From assembly GCA_029204225.1 (NCBI GenBank), contig CM055110.1, forward strand, positions 2,715,349-2,779,348: a stretch of DNA of 64,000 nt. Reading direction: 5' to 3'. This DNA is from Diphasiastrum complanatum (Eukaryota; Streptophyta; Lycopodiopsida; Lycopodiales; Lycopodiaceae). Positions within the stretch are counted from its first letter, which is position 1. Every line of letters starts with the position of its first letter. Both the position numbers and the translations under genes were made by a program. The notes under the pieces are model-generated. The model was not told the DNA's origin and made no database searches. It saw nothing but the letters and a program-made list of their open reading frames with translations. This document shows, piece after piece, positions 23,769-35,578 of the stretch.

Positions 23769-24640
23769 CTATTGTGATTCATAACTAACGTGACGGGCAG
23801 GTAGGATCTTGGTCGGTTGTCTCGGGCAGTCTTTGAAATTGTGTTTTCTGATAGAGTCAGGACACTCAGCATGGTACTTGGTCTTGACTGGACAATCAAC
23901 CATGAAGTGGCCAGTTTCTCCACAGATGAAACATCTGGTGTGCAATGGCCCTTGTATGATGACATAGCCATCTTGTATGGCTAATGGTTCTGGACTTTCT
24001 GATGGATAGTCATGATAAGGCAAGGCATGTCTAGACTGTGATGGGTGTTCTTCATATTGTTGGACTGTATGCGCTTGGATAGGTCGATATGAAGGACAAG
24101 CATCAACAGGATGCGTAGCCCGGCAGTGTGGGCACCATATTGTTTTTTTTCCATAAGGTACCTGTGTAGGGTTTTGCTGACCAGGCATATTGCTTCGGAT
24201 AGACTTCAGGGTAGCTTGAAACTCATTGGTGAGTTTCTCCATATGTAGTTGATGTTTGCTTATTAAGCAACTCCAACTGGGATTTTCAAATCTGATCTTG
24301 GGTGTCCTCGATTGGCTTTGACTCATGGACAGGAGCACGTGGTGTGCGCCTTTCCCCGGATTCGTCAACATCTGATCCTTCGTCTTCTTCCTTGATGGCA
24401 TCAGACATAGCTAACTTTAGACTCGTGTATTCATCATTGGATTTAAGCTCGCATCTAATCCATCTTGGAAGGCCGACTAAGAACCAAATGATGAGCATCT
24501 GTTCGGAGGGCTGTTCTTGTACTTGACTTTTGAGTCGTTTGAAACGCTCGATATAGTCTCATACACGTTCGTCTTTTGTCATTCTAATGTTACTCAATTT
24601 GACAAAAGGGCTCTCTACTTAGAATTTGCTTTGCACAGGA
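23769..24640 (-). pseudogene. Retrotransposon gag with CCHC zinc knuckle
   Basis: Two overlapping minus-strand frames (24286-24498 and 23769-24401) form one gag interrupted by a frameshift near 24300 and a stop near 24560. The N-terminal part carries YIERFKRLKSQ and a linker rich in Asp/Glu. The C-terminal part has a canonical CX2CX4HX4C knuckle (CFICGETGHFMVDC) and a second Cys-rich cluster, CPHCRATHPVDAC. Gag binds the element RNA and builds the virus-like particle. It sits in the sense direction of the surrounding gypsy-type element. The nested copia fragment begins just upstream, so the gag N-terminus is probably lost or displaced. Confidence 0.75.
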
Positions 24641-26335
24641 ACACAGATCATGCTACATAGTAACACAGACAAAAAACACTCTCCACAACAAGCTCACATA
24701 ACAACTGTGTTTCTCAAAATGAAATTACACTGTACATATAGTTGTTCACTCAAGCAACCCATGCATGACCCAGGTTGCCGTTGGCGGGACTCCATTAAAG
24801 TAAAAAGTCATATACATAGCTTTAAAGTCAATAAACTTTAAATATAGAAAGCTTTGATCTAAGCTTATCAAACTCTTCTCCAGTAAGTGGCTTAGTGAAA
24901 ATATCAGCTAGTTGTTCTTCTGTGCTACAATGAACAACATGAATTTCACGATTCAGCAGCCTCTCACGTATGAAGTGATACTGAATCTCAATTTCTTTAG
25001 TTCTCGCATGGAACACTGGATTCTTTGCTAGCTGAATGCCACTCTGACTGTCGCTATGTAAAGTCATGGAATTTTTCTACTTCATGCCAATTTCTTCCAA
25101 GATTTGTCTCAACCATATAGCTTCCTGTGCTGCACTACACATTGCCTTATACTCTGCTTCTGTGGTGGAAAGAGCAATTGTACTTTGCTTCTTACTAGAC
25201 CAGGAAAAGCAACTACCACAAAATTGGAATACATACCCTGTGGTGGATCTACAATCATCATAGTCACCTCTCCAATCTGCATCCACATAGCCACACAACT
25301 CAGGTAAACCATCATGCTTCTTGTAAATCAAGCCGTACTCTGAAGTGCCTTCCAATGCGTTTCCGTAGGTGCTGCCATAAACTGACTTACAATGCCAACA
25401 ACATAGCATATATCTGGTCTAGTTGTGGTAAGGTAAATCAAGCTCCCTACTAACTGTCTATATAGCGTAGCATCAAATGACTGTGACTCATCAAGCTTAG
25501 TTCAATAGGAGTGTTTACTGGTTTGCAATCCTGCAAACTAAACCTGTGCAGCAACTCTTTGACATACTTCACCTGTGTTAAACCCACTTCATGTCCTTTT
25601 TGCCACACTTCTACTCCAAGGCAGTAATGCATCAGGCTGAGATCTGTCATCTCAAATTGTTCCATGAGGTCTTTCTTGATCATGTCTATCATCTCTTGAT
25701 TATTTCCCGTAATAATCAAGTCATCAACATAAAGAGCAATCAAAGCAACCATACCATCAAAGCATAAGACATATAGATTTGGATCAGAATGTGTTCTCAC
25801 CATCCCCTTTAAATGAAAGTAGGCATCAATCCTGCTATACCATGCACGTGGTGCTTGTTTAAGACTATAAAGCGCTTTCTTCAAGCGACATACTTTATTT
25901 TCCTATCCCTTCGTTACAAAGCCTTCAGGTTGATCCATGAACACTTCTTCTTCTAACTCACCATTTAGAAAAGCAGATTTCACATCCATCTTATGCAAAG
26001 GCCAACCAAAATCTGAAGCTAAAGCAATAAGTAGACGTAGAGTATTCCACTTACAAACTGGTGCAAAGGTCTCCTAATAGTCGATGCCTTTATTTTGTGC
26101 GTACCCTTTGATCACCAATCTTGCTTTGTGCTTTGCTATACTTCCATCTGCATGATACTTAGTCCTGTATACCCATTTACAACCAATGGGTTTCTTGCCA
26201 ACTGGTGGTTCTACTAAGTCCCATGTGCTATGCTTAGCAATTGACTCCATCTCCTCTCCCATGGCCTTGACCCAAATGTCATCATCCTTCTCTTCACCAT
26301 AAGTCGAAGGTTCTTTGCTTTGAATAATGCTACTT
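24641..26335 (-). pseudogene. Nested copia RT-RNase H fragment
   Basis: On the minus strand the order is RT start (KHSTWDLVEPPVGKKPIGCK, about 26230), KARLVIKGYAQ, RT core with LYSLKQAPRAWY and active-site YVDDLIITG (about 25730), then RNase H with GYVDADW, TTEAEYKA and ADIFTKPL (ends 24828). Stops or frame changes occur near 26080, 25890, 25445 and 25075, so it is inactive. Gag, protease and integrase are absent; the right edge stops at about 26335. Because RT lies upstream of the host element's gag, this is a separate insertion. Confidence 0.88.
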
Positions 26336-27199
26336 GTACCGAACTTGCAGGTACAGTCCGGGTGCCCTTCGTTTGGAGATTATAGCCTTTCGTTTGGGTC
26401 GAGCGGGCAAAGGACCCAGAAATAGGGACTTTTCTAGTTTTTGAACTGTTTCTTCACCTTGAAGAAACTTCACTCTTCACTTGTGAAGGGACCCAACTCA
26501 ACTTTTAGTATGAAAATTTTGAATGAAGTTGAAGGCCAGAATGCACTTCACTTCTTTAGGGCCCTGTTCAAAGTTCATCCAATGGCTGAACCAAATCTTG
26601 TGGTCCAAATTTCTCTCCCATCACAAGTTCTGGACCGTTGGTGCATTTGACATCTCATCCAAAGGTCCAAACTGCATCTGGTCATTGAACCGTGCTCCTA
26701 CAGTCGCTATGGTCTTCGAGACACTACAGTATCCATCGCGTTGGGCACGCGAACAGCCCGCGACCTCCCTGTCTACGGTCACGCCTCCCCACTCTCAAAA
26801 TTGTCTGATCTAACTCGCTTGTGGATTGTTTTGAGCATGATCTGAGGCCTAGAGCAGGGTCGCCCTACTGATTCCAAGACTGTAGAGTGTTCACTCAAGA
26901 AATTTCGTGGAGAAATGGTGATTTTAGCTCAACTTGACAAAGTGGCTTTTTTCACCTTTTTACCGCAAATCTGCTAGGTTAACTGTCTAGAGACAAATCT
27001 CTAACATAGACCTCAGAATCTCTCCATGGCTAGTTGACAATGTGATTAGCTTCCTTCCTGTCCTTACGACATCCAAAATGGTGCATAAACAGCGAAGAAA
27101 TCACCAGTTATGTATCAAATCGTAATCCCAAGCCCGTTTTCAATTTTCAGCTAGCTTCAAAACTGTCAATTTTTCACCAAATTTTTCCCTATCTGATGC

Positions 27200-27475
27200 T
27201 ATAGTCTGTCGGTTGAGATTTGATACAAGGCCGTCGGTTGAGATCTGAAGCAGGCCGTCAGTTGAGATCTGATACATGTCATCGGTTGAGATCCGATACA
27301 GGGCCGTCGATTGAAATCTGAAGCTTGCCGTTGGTTGAGATCTGATACAGGGCCGTCTGTTGAGATCTGACACAGGCCGTCGGTTGAGATATGATACAGG
27401 GCTGTCGGTTGAGATCTAAAGCTTGCCGTTGGTTGAGATCTGATACAGGCCGTCGATTGAGGTTTCACTGAGGCT
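27200..27475 (-). repeat. Minisatellite block 1, 24-25 bp unit
   Basis: About 11 degenerate units of the form CCGTCGGTTGAGATCTGATACAG, with period 24 or 25. In the element's sense direction the 24-bp units encode an eight-residue repeat of the QISTDGLY type, but the 25-bp units shift the frame. Confidence 0.92.
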
Positions 27476-27934
27476 TTAGGGGATGAGCATGGAGGTTTGT
27501 TTAGGGCGAATAGGGATTACGATTGAATGCGGTCACAACAGGATTGAGTTTGCTCGCAACGGGTGTATGCGTTGGGATGTGGTTGTGGTGATGGAATGCG
27601 ATGGAATGCGGGGTGACCGTTGAAGGGCGAATTGCTGTGAAATGTGGAAGGTGGTCTGTTTGCGGCTCTATGCGGAGGCAATTTGAAGGTGCGTTGTGTG
27701 TGGTTAAATGTGGCTATGTGCGACGGAAGGCGGTCACGACGGTGTATGCAGATGATGCGATGGAATGCGGATGAAGGGTAATTGCGATGGTTGCATGGTT
27801 GTGACCTTTTACCGAATGCGATTTCTGCGATGGTTGTGACCTTCTATGGAATGCGATGGTTGCAACGGGTGATTGGGGATGGAGGCGAAAGGTGATTTGG
27901 TTGCGAAGGTGGTCTGTTTCGATGGTGAGGAACC

Positions 27935-28415
27935 CCTTGGGTTGAGATTTGAACGAGCGCTCTGGTTGAAAATTGAGCTATGGCTCTGGGTGAGGTTTAG
28001 CAGAGTGCGTCGGTTGAGATCTCACACTAGCTGTTGCTTGAGATTGGCTATCGGTTGAGAATTGACAGAGTGCGTCGGTTGAGATTTGATGCAGGCCATC
28101 GGTTGAGATATGATACATGTCGTCGGTTGAGATCTAACTGAAGGCCATCGGTTGAGATTAGACAGTGGGCGTCAGTTGAAATCTGACTGAGGCCGTTGGT
28201 TGAGATTTGAGAGTGGCCATCGGTTGAGTTCTAATACTAACCGTTGGTTGAGATCTGAGTGTAGCGCATTGGTTGAGATCTGAGAGGATGGCTTCGGTTG
28301 AGATCTGATGTAGTACGTCGGTTGAGATCTCAATAGATCACCATTGGTCGAGATGTAATGGATGACCGTCGTTTGAGATCAGACAGTGTGTGTCGATTGA
28401 GATTCCAAGCTGGGG
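27935..28415 (-). repeat. Minisatellite block 2, 24-25 bp unit
   Basis: About 20 more diverged units of the same family, each with a TTGAGAT core. Together with block 1 this is about 30 units. Confidence 0.9.
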
Positions 28416-28668
28416 CTCCGGTTTCAAGCATGAGGAATGGGAGGAGTGTGAGCTTGAGTAGAATTGAATCCAGGTCTATTAGTGTGTTTGCAAGAACAAC
28501 AAATTTGCAATTCTAACAACCTGTGGATGTGGGCGAGAAGATAGCCATTGAAGTGGCTCTGTTCAGTTGCGAAAACTCAGATGTGGTGAAAGATTTGGAG
28601 TGTGTGTGTAGTAATCTGAGTGTGGACTTGTTGTGCTGTTGGATGTAGTATGCATTGGGGTTCAAGTA

Positions 28669-28680
28669 GCAACGGTGCCA
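28669..28680 (-). promoter_or_regulatory. Primer-binding site, tRNA-Asp-like
   Basis: Minus-strand TGGCACCGTTGC lies 2 bp after the 5' LTR. It differs by one base from the TGGCGCCGTTGC core used by Athila/Tat-type plant gypsy elements; the match ends after that core. Confidence 0.65.
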
Positions 28681-28682
28681 AA

Positions 28683-29556
28683 TGTTGACAAATCCCTTGC
28701 TCTAGAGGATCTGTTGTTTCTTTGATTCTTTGTGGCTCTTTTTCAGAACCGTTTCTACTTGTTACCAGGCTCAAAGGCATTCGTTAGATGGTTTTTGATT
28801 TTACGATGCAGGCAGAAGGAAACAGGTAGATGTTGTAGTATAGATTTTCTTTGTCCTGTCTGTCAGAGGACTACTCAGAATCGTCACTCTTGAATGCACT
28901 TACATTCTACATAGAGATGCAAGCCAAGAACGCTCATTCACAGATCAGCATGCAAACCAATGAACGTTCAATGAATTTCTACAGCTACCTACCCTTAATC
29001 CAAGAATCAAGAAACCAACCAGTCTATTGATTCTTGGACATCCCAAAAACATCAAGAACTGGATTGTACAGAGATATGCAAGAATCAAACCACTGATCCA
29101 GCCTATTTAGTTTACCTGAATGCTGGTTTCTACATTAATCCACAAAAAAGCAAGAAAGCTATTCCACTCTACAAAGCAGCAAATCTAATTCACTCTACAG
29201 TCCACAACCACACACAAAAGGAGGGAAGGGCAAGATCATAAATGCATCACTCAAGAAACAAGCATGATCCACCATCAAAAGGTGGCTCACTATACTTTCT
29301 TTAAGAGGGGTCTACTTGCATTTATTACATTTGCCTAGAAATACTAGTTCCTACATGGTCATTCTATCTTTCGAGATTCACCATGAGGCTTACACAGTTC
29401 TTACTTGTCATTACTAACTAGTATTCCTCAGCTCTCATACTCGGCTCTTAGTCTTCATTAGTCTCATCTTCTCAGATACCTCCTTGGTCTAAGGTGAGAG
29501 GTCCTCTTGAGTTGCTTTGTCCGAGTGACTTGCGGATTCGACAGAATCAGCCAACA
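28683..29556 (-). mobile_element. 5' LTR of the gypsy-type element
   Basis: 874 bp with ends TGTTG..CAACA. Compared with the 3' LTR it lacks about 185 bp (matching roughly 20990-21175) and about 60 bp (near 20640-20700). Both must have been lost after insertion. Confidence 0.88.
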
Positions 29557-29789
29557 AGTTCTTAGATTCTAGAGCCAATGAACATATGACCAATCAAGTC
29601 AAATTTTTTCAGTCCTACATGTCTTATAGTATCATAAAGTATGTTCACTTTAATAAGCACTTGGTTTTATGCAAGCGAACGAGGATTTATGCTTTTCCAA
29701 GTGATGATCAAAGATGCCAATGTGAAAGCGGAACGACATTATTCAATATGAGTTGCAATGGGTCCTGCAACACATTATCGATCGGATAA
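29557..29789 (+). pseudogene. Copia protease fragment, right half of a split element
   Basis: The frame from 29557 reads as a copia aspartic-protease start (FLDSRANEHMT; the usual DSGA has Arg for Gly), followed by FFQSYMSY. It continues the copia gag at 19615-20301. The next LTR insertion (29790) ends it. Confidence 0.75.
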
Positions 29790-30617
29790 TGTTGGCTGAT
29801 TCTAAAGAATCCCCAAGATACTCGGCTAGAGCGACCCAAGAGCACCTCTCACCTTAGACCGAGGAGGTCTCTAAGAAGATGAGATGAACGAAGACTGAGA
29901 GCCGAGGAATACTAGTTAGTAATGACAAGCAAGAACTATGTAAGCCTCATGGTGAATCCCGGAAGATGGAATGACCATGTAGGAACTAGTATTTCTAGGC
30001 AAAGTAATAAATGCAAGTACACCCCTCTCAAAGAAAGTAGAGTGAGCCACCTTTTGATGGTGACCTCTAGTGGAGAGCATTATTCCACTTGTAATTTGTG
30101 TAATGTGGAAATGCCACTAGGATGCCACCTAAGGAGTTCTCTTGTTTATTTAAGAGACTCCCTCTTTTAGAAGAGGAGCTTTTTGTGTATTGTATCTACT
30201 CCATGCTGAAATGAGAAGAGCCTCACGAGTTTGGTGCATCCATTGATCTCCTTGATCATGCTTGTTTCTTGAGTGATGCATTTATGATCTTGTCCTTCCC
30301 TCCTTTTGTGTGTGGTTGTGGATTGTAGAGTGGATTAGATTTGTTGCTTTCCTAGAGTGGATTAGTTTTCTTTTCTTGTTTGTGGATTAATGTAGGAGCC
30401 AAGATTCAGGTAAACTAAATAGGCCAAAAATGTGGTGCAAATATTGCATATCCCCTTACAATTCTGTTCTTGATGTTCTTGGGATGTCCGATAATCAAAA
30501 GACTGGTTGGTTTCTTGATTCTTGGACTTTTAAATTTTGCTGTCTAGTTTAGTTCATTTCTTGTTCTTGTTTTGTGGAATGTATGTGTAGATTAGTTTTA
30601 GTTGTAAGGATCTGATT
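29790..30617 (+). mobile_element. LTR copy 3 of the TGTTGGCTGATTC family, plus orientation
   Basis: It is homologous to the reverse complement of 20302-21461 from its first base, but the last 335 bp or so are missing. It lies head to head with 28683-29556 across 233 bp of copia protease sequence. Confidence 0.85.
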
Positions 30618-31600
30618 GTAACTCGTTTTTGCAGCAAGGTAGTAGTAGAATCATGATTTGTTCACCTGGACTGTATGCTGATCAATAGGTTGAACAGTTT
30701 GATTACATGTTTGGTTGTAAATGCATGTGATACAGTTCAAGAGTAACCTTCCTTGGTGTTCTCTGACAGGCAGGACAATACTAAAACGTTCATCCGTCTC
30801 TCTGCCTAATTTGGGCCTTGAAACAAACAGGTTAATAATCAAGAAAAGCCCATAACCTCTGCTGATAGGCAGAAGAACAAGAAACGTAACATGTAAACCA
30901 GAATACCATGAAGAAACAGAAGCTTAACAGATTCTAAAGTAAAGAATCTATAAACAATGACAATGCCACTGGGGGAAGTAGCGTCGATCTATCAGGATCA
31001 ATATCAACCAACCGCATCATGGGATCCTCTGATGGATGGTATCGACTACCCATTTGTTCATAAACAAGGTTATCATGAATGGCCACCAGACTCATATGGC
31101 TATTATTGAAAATCTGACAAGTCCATGTTCCTACATATCATCATCGAGTAAAGTCTCAGGTTTTACATAAGCGCACTCATATCTACGCTTTTCCTGGAGC
31201 ACCAAATTTTTTTTTTATATATTTACCTCTTCAAATTTTGACAACGCCAATGACTAGTTGGAGGCAGAGTGCCATGGGACTGGCACTCATGTAGCAGGAG
31301 CATGTTGTCTGATTCTGGGTATGACATGGAATATCATAGAATAAGGCAAGAGGCTTCTGCAATAAGCCCAAATACTACACAACAGATGTCAAGAATTAGA
31401 TATGCAACATCAAACATTCACCATAAGCAATCACCACAAGAAGGCGGAAGAAGAACACGCATTGTCACTCAATCACACTAACTCATACATAATGTAAAAT
31501 GTACAAATAAACCTTGAACCCCTGATAGAGAGAGAAAACCTACGAGTAGACTAATAGACTAGCCTACGGCTAATGACAGCTGGTCACAACTGTCAACATT
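30618..31600. other. No gene; probable copia LTR toward the right end
   Basis: No coding signal. The part near 31500-31648 probably belongs to the LTR of the minus-strand copia remnant that follows, since its purine tract ends near 31650. Confidence 0.4.
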
Positions 31601-31649
31601 AATGTACCTCGTAAAAAGTAACAATGAAGTTTATCATTGATTTCTAATA

Positions 31650-32050
31650 CTCTCCCTCAATGATAAAATTACATTCTTCTAATCCTAATAGAATACGAAA
31701 CCTCTCAAATTTACATCTACCTAATGACTTAGTAAAAGTATCTGCCATTTGATCTTTAGATTTAAGAAAAACAAGATCAATGGCTCCATCAAGAATTTTC
31801 TCTCAAACAAAATGGTAGTGTATTTCGATGTGCTTGGTTCGAGCATGTAGAACTGGATTTTTGGCAAGGTGAATGCAACTTTGATTATCGCAAGATATAG
31901 TAGTCGCATCCACCTATGGTTGACCTAAATCCACAAGCAATCTTCGTAACCATACCGCTTCTTGTGTAGCATTGTTGAGTGCTCAATATTCAGCTTCCGT
32001 CGATGATAAGACTACTGTAGGCTGCTTTCTGCTGCTCCATGAGATTGCAG
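31650..32050 (-). pseudogene. Copia RNase H fragment
   Basis: The minus strand reads RNase H with SSTEAEY-like text, a decayed DNQSCIHLAK segment, HARTKHIEI and TFTKSLG, broken by frameshifts and stops. It ends in a GAGGGAGAGTAT polypurine tract followed by TATTAGAAATC, the usual copia pol/LTR junction. Its 5' side is cut by the LTR at 32051. Confidence 0.75.
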
Positions 32051-32324
32051 TGTTGGCTGATTCTGTCGAATCCCCAAGATACTCGGATAGAGCAACTAAG
32101 AGCACCTCTCACCTTAGACTGAGGAGGTCTTTGAGAAGACGAGACTAATGAAGACTTAGAGTCGAGTATGAGAGCCGAGGTTAATAATGACAAGTAAGAA
32201 CTGTGTAAGTCTCATGGTGAATCCCGGAAGATGGCATGACCATGTAGGAACTAGTATTTCTAGGGAAATGTAATAAATGCAAGTAGACCCCTCTTAAAGA
32301 AAGTAGAGTGAGCCACCTTTTGAC
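32051..32324 (+). mobile_element. LTR copy 4 of the TGTTGGCTGATTC family, truncated
   Basis: This is the first 274 bp of the LTR, nearly identical to copy 3. It is inserted into a copia RNase H and stops at the CACCTTTTGA motif. Confidence 0.85.
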
Positions 32325-35300
32325 ATGATAAATTCATATAGCTCGAGTTCCATCTAGGCCAAATTTGGCATTTACATTTATGAAACAACATACTTGCATA
32401 GTAAAAAGGATTATAGCAAGTCTAAAGTCAAGATAGATGATTTTTCAAATTCAACACTCCTAAAAACAATCTATGTTGACTTGAACATGGATCTTGGTAT
32501 TATACCAAGATTGTCTCTTGCTCAAAGGTTTGGTGAGCAAATCTACAATACAAGATGATGTGTCGATGTGCTCCAAGTAGATTTCCCCTCCAATGAGCTT
32601 CTCTCTCATGAAGTGATGTGCAACCTCGATGTGTTTGCTCCTTGCATGGAATATCGGATTGTTGGCAACGACTTGTGCTGGAATGTTGTCACAAATGATC
32701 ATAGGTAGATCATCTTCCACGAATATCTTTAGCTCCACTAGCAACCTTTTGATCCAAAGCACTTCCTTTGTCATAGCAGTGAGTGCCTTATACTCAGCTT
32801 CACAAGATGAGAGTGATACAGTGTCTTGCTTTTTGGAAAGCCAAGATATCAAGTTTCCTCCAAGATATATGACATAAGCACTTGTAGATTTTCGATCTGC
32901 TTTATCACTTGCAAAATTCGAGTCAGAATAGCCAACTATAGAAAGATCTTCACTTCAATACAATAAACCATAATCAAAAGTTGAAGATATGTATCTAAGC
33001 ACTCTCTTGGCCATTTTCCAATGATGAATAGTAGGATTTTACATAGCTTGGCTCAACTTATGAACACTAAAACTTATGTCAGGCCTAGTTATTGTGAGCC
33101 AAATCAAGAAGCCTATAAGACTCCTAAAAAGAGTGATGTCCACGAAGGATCTTTCATCACCTTTGTTAGGGTCTTTTACAATTTGCTCCATAGGAATTTC
33201 TATACTCTTACAATCTAGCATATTGAACTTTTTTAACATTGAAAGAGCATACTTGGATTGACATACAAAAGCTTTATCATTAAGAAAGTCAATCTGTAAT
33301 CCTAATATGTACTGAATTTTTCCAAGATCTTGCATCTTGAACTCTTTTCCAAGTGCAATGTTGGTCTCCCCAACTAACTTGATACAACTGCCTGTTAGAA
33401 TGATATCATCAACATAAATGAGAAGTATGACAATATCTCTATCGTAAAACTTGACATACAAGGAATGATCATAGTTACTAAGATTAAATTCTAGTGACTC
33501 AAGGAAGGTGTTAAGTCGAGAATACCATGACCTTGGAGCTTGCTTTAGTCCATAGAGGCTTTTGAAGAGCAAGCAAACTTTGTTTTTGTCATGGATGAAC
33601 CCAATAGGCTGATCCATATAAATTTCTTCTTCTACATATCCATTTTAAAAAGCATTAGAGACATCTAGTTGAAAAACTTGCCAATTGAAAAAATAAGCAA
33701 TAGAAATTATGATTCTTATTCATACCATCTTTGCAACTGGAGCAAAAATCTCCTCATAATCAAGTCCATAAACTTGAGCAAAACCCTTTGCACAAAGCCT
33801 TGCCTTGTACTTTTTGATTGTGCCATCTTGATTATACTTGACTTGAAAAAACCCACTTGCAACCAAAGGCATGCTTGTTGGATGGAAGATAGCTCCCATG
33901 TCTTATTCGCCATCAAAGCATCATATTCCTCCTCATGGCAAGAAACCATTCGTTCGAGTTGAGTGCATCATATACATCCTTTGGCTCCTCATGTGAAATA
34001 AAATAAGCACAATTAGTGGATTTGAGTTCCACTTGCTTGCCTTTATTTTCATACGTAAGCCTCCTAGGCTTGGATCTTTCTCTTTGAGACCTCCTTGGTG
34101 AAAAGATTCAAGGTGACTCCTCCTCACTTCTTGGCCCAATCTCTCCATGATAGTCTTCAAGGGTGATGATTGGGGTATCTTTTTAAGAATCTTTGAACTC
34201 GGCCTCCTCAAGGATGTACTTTTGATTCTCATGGAATATAACATCCCTATTCTCAATTGTTATTGAGGTAGAGGGAACATGGTTCCTGTAAGCCTTCTTA
34301 TTGGATGAATATCCAACCACATCCCTTTGATAGAATTAGGATCATCTCTTTTCCTTGTTTCCAAGGGTACATGAACAAAGCAAGCACATCCAAAAACTCT
34401 AAGGTGATCTACCTTAAGTTTCTTCTTAAACAAGACTTTATATGGTGATTTTCTAGCAAATGCATTGTGAGGTAATCTATTGCACAAATAGTTTGCACAA
34501 TTTATTGCTTCACCCCAATATTCAATAGGCAAGAAGCTTCAACTCGGATTGCTTTAGCACATTCACATAAAGATCAATTTTTCCTCTCAGCAACTCCATT
34601 TTGAGATGGAGAATAAGCACAAGAAAACTCTCTCTTTATTCCTTCACCTTCACAATATTCATAAAACTTGTTGGAGATGTATTCACCTCCTCCATCACAT
34701 CTTAAAGCTTCAACTTTGAAAGAAAATTGTTTCTCAACATAGGCTTTGAAGATTAGGAAGTGATCAAATACCATAGCTTTTGAAGAAAGTAGATACAACC
34801 AAGTATATCTTGTAAAGTCATCAATAAAGACGACAAAAAATGTTGCACCACCAATATTTTTAGATGAAGAAAAATGAACATCTGAGTGTATAAGCTCCAA
34901 AGGATGAGTAGTCTTAATAAAAGACTTTTGATATGGCTTTCTATGTGATTTTGCAATAGCACAAGCCTCACAAGGCTTGAAATCTTTGGAAAATGATCTT
35001 GGAAGGCCAATAGCCTTATCTTTCTTGACCATAGAAGACATAGACTTAAAGTTAGAATACCCCAGCCTTCTATGCCACAACTCCTCCTTAGATAAAAGAG
35101 CAACTTCACAAAATTTTGCATTCTCATAAGAGTTCAACTTGAAAATTCCACCATATCTAGATCCATTAGCTAGGACCTCATCATTTTTCTTGATAAAGCA
35201 AATATTGGAATTGAACTTTACATTACAACCACTATCAAGCAACTTTCCAACACTAATCAAGTTCTTTGTAAGCTTAGGAACAAAAAGAACATTGGAAAGT

Positions 35301-35578
35301 GCAAGAACTTTAGAAGAAGCAAGTTTCAATGGAATGTTGCCAATTCCTTCAATAGAGTACTCATGATCATTTGCAGTATAAATAGATCTTTTAAGTTCTT
35401 TATAAGGTACAATTGAGTCAAAAGACTCATGTGAACAACACATATGTGAAGAAGCTCCACTATCTATGTACCAAGCTCCATCTTTCTTGAAAGGTGATGA
35501 AGAAAAGTTTGATGTGAGAAATTGGCAAAAATCTAGCTTGGTATTTTTTATGATAAAAAATTGCAAGTGAATCTCACA
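32325..35578 (-). pseudogene. Copia element: protease, integrase, RT and RNase H
   Basis: Minus-strand order: protease (WYIDSGASSHMC, about 35470), GAG-pre-integrase (LWHRRLGYSNFKSM), integrase core (HSDVHF; FIDDFTRYTWLY; CDGGGEY; SPSQNGVAERKN, ending 34574), integrase tail (34532-34260), RT (LYGLKQAPRSWYSRL and YVDDIILTGS, 33617-33039) and RNase H (LSSCEAEYKAL, HARSKHIEVAHHF, DLLTKPL; 32852-32460). The reverse transcriptase copies element RNA and the integrase inserts the DNA. Frame breaks near 34570, 34255, 33710 and 33620 make it non-functional. Gag is missing because the plus-strand LTR at 35579 cuts it upstream of the protease. The sequence 32325-32459 is its 3' flank. Confidence 0.92.

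Larger units (their letters stand above)
26336..28668 (-). mobile_element. Leader of the gypsy-type element
   Basis: This lies between the nested copia fragment and the primer site. It is non-coding apart from minisatellite-derived frames. It contains the TTGAGATCTGA minisatellite in two blocks and, between them, G-rich DNA with many GGAATGCGATGG-like motifs (27560-27870). Confidence 0.55.
20302..29556 (-). mobile_element. 9.25-kb Ty3/gypsy-type LTR retrotransposon with target-site duplication
   Basis: Two direct LTRs (20302-21461 and 28683-29556) bound the element. The 5 bp before it (20297-20301) and after it (29557-29561) are both AGTTC. On the minus strand the 5' LTR is the right one. 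It is followed by TTTGGCACCGTTGC (primer-like, tRNA-Asp type), a leader with a minisatellite, a nested copia fragment, gag, unknown coding-like DNA, a purine tract AGGGGTGGGATGA and the 3' LTR. No pol of its own was found, so it is non-autonomous or internally deleted. Its LTRs differ by indels, so it is not a fresh insertion. Confidence 0.88.

Noticed and set aside
27140-27468. Repeat protein of the ISTDGL type
   Set aside because: The unit alternates between 24 and 25 bp, so no long frame is maintained; treated as a leader minisatellite.
27200-28415. CRISPR-like array
   Set aside because: The units are directly adjacent with no unique spacers, and the context is a plant retroelement.
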